NCBI GenBank assembly: GCA_026874595.1
Contig: CM049315.1
Span: forward strand, 18,809,664-18,873,663
Origin: Sipunculus nudus
Taxonomy: Eukaryota > Annelida > Sipuncula > Golfingiida > Sipunculidae
Length of the DNA: 64,000 bases
Direction: 5' to 3'
Shown here: positions 57,820 to 64,000 of the stretch, one piece after another
Layout: every line of letters starts with the position of its first letter
Numbering within the stretch: position 1 is the stretch's first letter
Notes under the pieces: generated by a model
What the model was told of the DNA's origin: nothing
Database searches by the model: none
The model's input: only the letters and a program-made list of their open reading frames with translations
Made by a program: the position numbers and the translations under genes

Positions 57820-60058
57820 CCCCATCGCGCAGTTACCACCCGCCCCACCTACTTACCCTGGGTACATGCCGCAGCCTGTGTGCTTGGATATTGGTAATCC
57901 AGTTGGGACGTCAAGTAGTTACATATCAGCACCTATTGCACCGGGTTCATCATTTCAGCAGGTGTCCACAACAATTGGGCACCTAGGCCTCTCAGCAACT
58001 AGAGCCAGACTGGGAGGTGGCATACGTGTTTCTGCACCTACGACACTGACACCTAGTGCACCGGCTATGCCTAGAGCGGCTACCACCTCAAAACTTGGAT
58101 GGTCTAGTGAATTAAAAGATGCTTCCGGATGGCACCTGCCTGGACGCATTAATGGAATTGATGTGAACTTTTTAGTTGATACGGGGTCAACTCACAGTAT
58201 AATCAGTAAAGAGTTGTATGATCGAATGTCCTTGCATACACAACCTGTACTGTATCCGGTAGACAAGACATTTAGTACCGTTACTGGACAGCCTATGGCC
58301 ACCGAAGGCTATGGAATATTTGATCTGGAGATAGCTGGGGAATGCTTGAGCTTTCCATTTGTGGTTGTGCCAGCTGAGGATCCCAGACTGATAGGTGTTG
58401 ACTTGATGACGCATCTTGATGCCACACTCCATCTTAGAAGAGGGGAAGTGATTGTTAAAGGGGTCCCTCATAAAATGCATTATCAGTCTGGCAGTAGTGT
58501 CGCTCGGGTACACGTCAAAGAGACAATGATAATTCCATCACAGTATGAAGCAACTATACCGTGTCAACTGGGAAAGTTGAGGACTGAGATACCAACAGAT
58601 GCTGTGTTAGAGCCAGACCCTGAATATGTAAAGGAGAGTGGACTTCTTGTTGGTAGCACTGTAATTAATACATCCAACAAGATTGTGCCAGTCACAGTGA
58701 TAAATCCCAGCAATGAGACAATTAGAGTGGCAAAAGGAACACCAATTGCCCAGTTTAGAGAGGTAGGTCAAGTTATTCCGCTACCTACTGACAACAATAC
58801 AGATATCAGTCATCTTAATGTGGATGAGGACATAAAGTTACCTGAACATCTACAGCCATTGATCGACAATGTGCCTGATGTCCTTACTTGCAGTCAAATG
58901 AGTCGCCTAAAGGCAGCCATTTTTGAGTGCCAAGATGTCTTTCTGGGACCAGATGGAAAGTTAGGCCTTACCAACATGGCCAAACACAACATTGATACTG
59001 GTTGTAGCCCGCTGATTAAGCAACCGCCGCGACAGGTACCCCAGACCCAGAAAGCTGTAGTTGAAAATGAAGTCCAAAAGATGCTGGACCAAGACATTAT
59101 AGAGCCCAGTAACAGCCCTTGGGCCTCACCAATAGTGCTTGTAACAAAGAAGGACGGAGGTGTACGTTTCTGCGTCGATTACCGGCGACTCAATAGCGTG
59201 ACGCGGAAAGACGCGTATCCGTTACCACGGATCGATGATTCGTTGGACACTTTATCCGGTAGTCAGTGGTTTTCAACACTTGATATGGCCTCAGGCTATT
59301 GGCAGCTCAAGATGGCAGACGATGGATCCAAGGAAAAGACTGCGTTTTGTACACATCTTGGCTTACACCAGTTCAAGGTCATGCCATTTGGCCTGTGTAA
59401 CGCGCCCGCGAGCTACGAACGCCTGATGGAAAATGTCTTACGAGGTCTCCAGTGGAGACAGTGTCTTGTTTACATCAATGATGTGATATGTGTCGGAAAA
59501 GACTTTGACCATGCGCTAGAAAATTTGATGACTGTGTGGCAGAGGTTTTGGGAAGCCAACTTAAAATTGAAACCAAAGAAATGCCATTTATTCCAATGCA
59601 GTGTGACATTCTTAGGACACCTGGTGTCAGCTGATGGTGTCAGGTGTGACCCTGACAAAGTCAAAGTAGTTGAAGAATGGCCAGTACCAAATAGCTTAAC
59701 TGAAGTTCGCAGTTTTCTCGGTTTAGCGGCCTACTACCGTAGACACATCAACCGATCTTCGGAAATTGCTGCACCGATGATTGCTTTGACTAGAGGGAAC
59801 CCCAAAAAGAGATTGTTTCATTGGACTGAAAAGTGCCAAAAGTCATTTGAAGCGCTTAAGAAAGCACTTACGGAAGCTCCGTTGTTGTCGTATCCAACTG
59901 AAGACGACCAGTTTATTTTGGATACCGACGCGAGTGGTGAAGGTATGGGTGCAGTGCTGTCCCAACTCCAAGGTGGCCAAGAACGTGTTATCGCTTATGG
60001 CAGCCGGACCCTAATCGTTCCCAACAAAACTACTGTACCACTAAACGTGAGCTCTTAG
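57686..60058 (+). pseudogene. pol, first part: protease, reverse transcriptase, start of RNase H
   Basis: The frame overlaps the end of gag in another phase, as usual for Ty3/Gypsy. The aspartic protease motif LVDTGSTHS is at about 58170-58195. The RT spans about 58980-59700 with EPSNSPWASPIVLVTKKDGG, FCVDYRRLNS, TLDMASGYWQL and MPFGLCNAP. The box that should hold two catalytic aspartates reads YIND (59471-59482): the first Asp is Asn, which should abolish polymerase activity. RNase H begins at DTDASGEGMGAVLSQ and then loses frame near 60020-60045, where the frame ends at a stop soon after. Everything else is well preserved, so decay is recent. Confidence 0.93.
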
Positions 60059-60743
60059 CAGTGGTAACATTCATTAAACATTTTAGACAATACTTGTGGG
60101 GACGAAACTTTATTCTCCGTACTGATCATGCGTCACTGAGATGGTTAAAGAACTTTCAGAACGTTGAAGGGATGTTAGCACGATGGCTTACTGTGTTAGA
60201 CATGTACTTGTTTGAAATCCAAACCCGAGCAGGGGCCAAGCATGCCAACGCTGATGCTTTAAGTAGGGTTCCATGTCGGCAGTGCAAAAGAGAGGACTGT
60301 TTAAGACCAGATACCAGAAAGATCTCTGCCGTGCATACCCGGAGTCAAGCGGCTGGTGACACAGAGAATGATGCCGCTCAAAGCTCCCCAGATCATCAGT
60401 CATTTGAGGAGTGGTGTCAAGAGTATGACACAGATGCCCTCCAAAAGCTACAGCAAGAGGATCCTGCGATATCGAAAATAAAAATCCTCCTCACCAGAGA
60501 TAAACAAAAGCCACCATGGGCCGTGATAGCAACGGAATCACGAGACTTGAAGGCATTATGGAGCCAGTGGAACAACTTAGTGATTCTGGACAATTTACTA
60601 TATAGAGAGTGGGCTCCTAGTAACGACATGCCAAAAGTCCGACAACTCGTGACACCATGGCCGTTGAGAAAACAAATCATGAAGTTTGTCCATAATAAGA
60701 GACTTGCTGGACACTTAGGCATAACAAAAACTCTACACAATGT
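60046..60743 (+). pseudogene. pol, second part: rest of RNase H and start of integrase
   Basis: Continues in a frame shifted relative to the upstream part, consistent with loss of one base. RNase H residues FIKHFRQYLWGRNFILRTDH and LKNFQNVEGMLARWL are followed by the linker HANADALSRVP. The start of the integrase zinc-binding domain follows, with the two histidines of HNKRLAGH (about 60690-60716). The frame is cut at 60743 by the transposon at 60744-61885. Confidence 0.88.
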
Positions 60744-61885
60744 CAGAGTTTGCGAAAACTTGCAGTTGGCAGCAGGACAGTAGGTCCTGCTGCAGAGGGC
60801 TTATAGCCGGTCCTGCCAGATTTCTGCAGGACCTGCCATGAAGTATATTTATTGGATATTTTAATGCCCAATTATATTTTTTTATCATTAAAAATTATCA
60901 TTAATAACTTGTGTCAAGAGAATTATTCATATAATACTGAGAAGTATAAATACAAATTAACATCTCTAATACATTCAAAGGGGAAATGTTGTATGGAAAT
61001 TAAAAAAAATGAAATTTTATTTGCTTAGAGGATCTATGGGTACATGGTGAAAATGCCTGGGTATTTAATTTATAATGGCTAGTCAGTGAGTGTCAATACA
61101 AAAAATAAGGCTTGTATCAGTCAAATCTTTTATTGCATTTCCGATCGGTTTAAACTTAAAATGTTGTTTTGTAACCATGACGTTTTGTACCCATGACGTT
61201 TTGAACAATCAAATTCGCCCCCTGATGTCCTGATCGCAACGCACGCAGCACACATGTTGATTTAGGAACGACCTCTGGCGGGACAGTGGGGCACTATATT
61301 CTAAGACACCGCGCACGTCATGTGAAATTTCTCATGCAGATGGTTCCCAACTGAGGGTCCGTTCATAAATTTTTGACACACAAGTATACAAAACCGGCGA
61401 GTTATGGTTGATTATCTCATTTCAACTTAAAAATAATTTAGGCTCCTGGCCCCGTTGTCAAGAAGTCGCGAAAACGTCTGGGGCGAAACGGCACGTTTGA
61501 TGCTGGAAATGTCTGAGAACCAAATTATCCAATAATAGCGTCTGTTGTTTAGACTGACGGACTGTATGGCTCATAAGTAACTCTTATGGCAATTTTGATT
61601 GGCTGCGATTTTATCTTATTAAAAAAATTAAATGCAAAGGGGAATCACGGCCATCTGTATTCTGCCTTCGCTTTGCCATCAAATTTATAACATGAACAAC
61701 AAATGCACATGGAGCAGTTTACGCAGTGACAGTCAAGCAAATTAAGGAAAGTTGGTCTCCAATTCGAATAATATGTAATGCTGGGAAACAGACGGACACA
61801 AGGTCCGGCTTGATTAGAGATTTTATCGGACCCGCCCGTTTTCAGCCGGTCAGGTCCGCAAGACCGACGGATTTCGCATACTCTG
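60744..61885. mobile_element. DNA transposon inserted in the integrase gene
   Basis: 1,142 bases with inverted ends CAGAGTTTGCGAAA and CAGAGTATGCGAAA, flanked by CAATGT on both sides (60738-60743 and 61886-61891). The flanks of the integrase frame meet exactly at this hexamer. CAG-type ends suggest hAT, although 6 bp is shorter than the usual 8. GGTCCTGC/GGACCTGC motifs repeat near the left end. No transposase. Confidence 0.82.
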
Positions 61886-61891
61886 CAATGT

Positions 61892-63166
61892 ACGCCAACG
61901 CTTTACCGGCCTGGTCACAAGCGGGATGTGATACGATGGTGCCAAAGATGCAACGTGTGTGCGAGCCGAAAACCACGTACAGGACCCCGTAAAGCACCAC
62001 TTCATCAAAGTCCTGTTGGAGACAGGATGGAGCGTGTGGCCATGGACATATTAGGACCACTCAGGACCACGGAAAATGGAAATCAGTACATTTGTGTCAT
62101 TTCAGATTACTTCACAAAGTGGGCGGAGGCGTATGCAATGCCAGACCATACCGCTCAAACCATCGCAGAAAGGTTAATGCATGAGTTCATCTTGAAATAT
62201 GGTATACCACGTGTTTTGCACAGTGACCAGGGTCCTGATTTCCAGTCAAAGCTGATGAATCAGCTATGTAAGTTGCTGGAGAGCGATGCGATCGTGGAAC
62301 GTGCAAATAGGACTTTACTGCAGATGTTGTCCTGTTTTGTCAATGACTACCAGGACAACTGGGATGATTTGTTACCATATGTGATGTCTGCGTATCGAGC
62401 GACCGCCCAAGACAGTACCAAGTGCTCACCAGACTTGATGTTTCTGGGCAGAGAAAAGACAATGCCTATAGATTTGCTTATGGGAGGACCCCAAAAAGAC
62501 CAGGTACCCCAGTGCCCAAACGAGTATGTGACCTGGGTGAAGGAGGCCACTATGCTCGCCCATGAGTATGCCCGGAAATATCTGAAGCAGGCAGCAGAGC
62601 GGCAAAAACACAACTATGATGTTAATGCAATCTACCGGAAATTCCCAATTGGAAACTGGGTGTGGTACTATTACCCACCAAAGGGCAACCAGAAACTTGG
62701 CAGAGGTTGGACGGGCCCATATCTTGTGACTGAAGAGGTGACTGATGTCAATCTTCGTATTCAAGAGGCCCCAGATAAACCTAGTAAGGTTGTTCATATG
62801 GATCAATTGAAGTCTTACCTGGGAGATCCACCCCGTGAAAGCTGGATCCGGACGGAGGCTCCTGACCAGGAGAGCGACGAGGATGCGTTGTTAGGAGATT
62901 CGTTGGTGGGTCAAGAGGAGCCAGGGGTTAGTGATGACCAGCAGAGTGAACCTTGTAGAGAGGATGATGCGGAGGAAGGGAAGCCCCGAACCAGGAGTGA
63001 CCTGGACAATCGAGAAGTTAAAACTCCTCCACAGCCCTTCTCGTACATCGGCGAGGACACAGACAATGAAAATATGGGCGATGATACAGTGCACGCGGAG
63101 GCCGATGATGTTCAGTTAGGCCGGGGTATGCGTGTCAAGAAGCCAGTTGACAGACTTAACTTGTAA
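61892..63166 (+). pseudogene. pol, third part: integrase core and C-terminus
   Basis: Continues with the two zinc-binding cysteines (WCQRCNVC, 61940-61951), then the catalytic core. The first Asp is in AMDILGP (62045-62047), the second in HSDQGPDF (62225-62227), the Glu in AIVERANRT (62297-62299). Only 23 residues separate the second Asp and the Glu instead of the usual 35, so 12 residues have been lost in frame and the active site is probably dead. The C-terminal GPY/F module (GWTGPYLVTEEV) and an acidic tail follow; stop at 63164-63166. A small base loss near 61900 also puts the first codons out of register. No envelope gene. Confidence 0.9.
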
Positions 63167-63625
63167 GAGAGAGGCAAGGGACTTATTAAACGGCTAAATG
63201 ACCAACAGACACTTTCAAAGAGACGGGGAAGTTGGAGTTATGGTGACCAGACTCATAAATTTGGTAAATCGGTTGACATGGTAGAGCCGCCAAGGGTACC
63301 AGTCTTACTTAATAGGTATGCCCTTGGGCAAAGAAATGTGCCATTAAAGAACTACCTAGTTATTAGGGAAATAAAGGTTAGCCAGAGATGTTCCTCAGTC
63401 CAATTGATCGAAGTTCTGTTAAGTTTAGCTCAAATCATTTGTAGTACTTGCCGGATCAATTAGTAGCTATAGACCGGTTGAGAAAGGAAAATGACATAGT
63501 TTTCGGCCAGATTATCATTCGTAAGAACTCACCGAAGTTGTGGGTGTTCTAATGTTTTATTTAATTCTATTTAGAGTTTGATTTAGTGTATTTGTTTTGG
63601 ACCAAACCGCAGGCGGTCTTGGTCT
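63167..63625 (+). other. Gypsy 3' untranslated region
   Basis: Between the integrase stop and the polypurine tract. No env-like frame, and nothing recognised. Confidence 0.6.
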
Positions 63626-63638
63626 AAGAGGGGAGGAA
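63626..63638 (+). other. polypurine tract
   Basis: AAGAGGGGAGGAA lies directly before the TGTGGC start of the 3' LTR, the expected position for the plus-strand primer. Confidence 0.85.
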
Positions 63639-64000
63639 TGTGGCAAACCCCCCTTGGTAGTCGGCCAAGTTTTTATGGTAACAGTTTAGTTTTTACGGTA
63701 CTGAACTAGTTTTAGGAGAGAAGCGGCTGGGATCCAGGCACGAAGATATAGCCAGTATCAGACAGGGAGAAAACCGTGAACAGAACTAAGAAAAAAGTGT
63801 GTCCCAGCCTGGTGAACTATACATCTGTGAAGGTTAGGTATTGTGAAAGTATTTTATACACAGTACGGGCCGTGACATTGCGAGGAACCTCAACATTGGC
63901 TTGATTTAATATCTCCGCCCACCGCTTTATGATCATGGCGGACAATCGGCCCCTGGAGCAGGTGATACGGGGACCCGTGGATTGAAAGTACAATTGTGTG
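63639..64000 (+). repeat. 3' LTR of the Gypsy element (cut by window end)
   Basis: The first 362 of about 589 bases, matching 54965-55326 with 7 differences. The downstream target duplication is outside the window. Confidence 0.93.

Noticed and set aside
61726-61992. 88-codon frame crossing the right end of the transposon in integrase
   Set aside because: It crosses the element boundary and is in the wrong frame for integrase.

Overview
This window is animal nuclear DNA: AT-rich and intron-dense, with GT-AG introns and many transposable elements and tandem repeats. It carries two conserved single-copy genes, both on the minus strand. The repeat content (tRNA-derived SINEs, hairpin-ended elements, elements with a tandem-repeat core) suggests a lophotrochozoan, most likely a marine mollusc. 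That assignment is inference; the sequence names no species.

Layout. (1) 594-20216, minus: sixteen coding exons for about the first 1,075 residues of HERC2, a giant E3 ubiquitin ligase, including the first RCC1-like propeller. The gene continues past the low-coordinate edge. A non-coding first exon is likely near 22062. (2) 22200-26440: intergenic, with two decayed elements. (3) 27168-44023, minus: ten exons of PPID (cyclophilin 40), from the end of the peptidyl-prolyl isomerase domain's first strands through the TPR domain to the stop codon. The first coding exon was not found. (4) 44600-54820: a nest of repeats, either the long first intron of PPID or intergenic. (5) 54965-64000, plus: a Ty3/Gypsy LTR retrotransposon with gag, protease, reverse transcriptase, RNase H and integrase. 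It is visibly broken: in-frame stop, frameshifts, a substituted catalytic residue, an integrase deletion and a DNA-transposon insertion. Its 3' LTR runs off the window.

Exon boundaries were joined by hand. Every join in both genes keeps the reading frame, which is the main support for the models. The host genes are ordinary; the unusual material is in the introns. Highlights are a tandem duplication of a HERC2 3' splice site together with the start of its exon, a minisatellite whose units include the 5' splice site of a PPID exon, a 3.3-kb element with an exact 9-bp target duplication and a 79-bp tandem array, and two small DNA transposons whose empty sites survive in sister repeat copies in the same window. 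I saw no gene system that looks functionally new, and no CRISPR array, operon or prophage.
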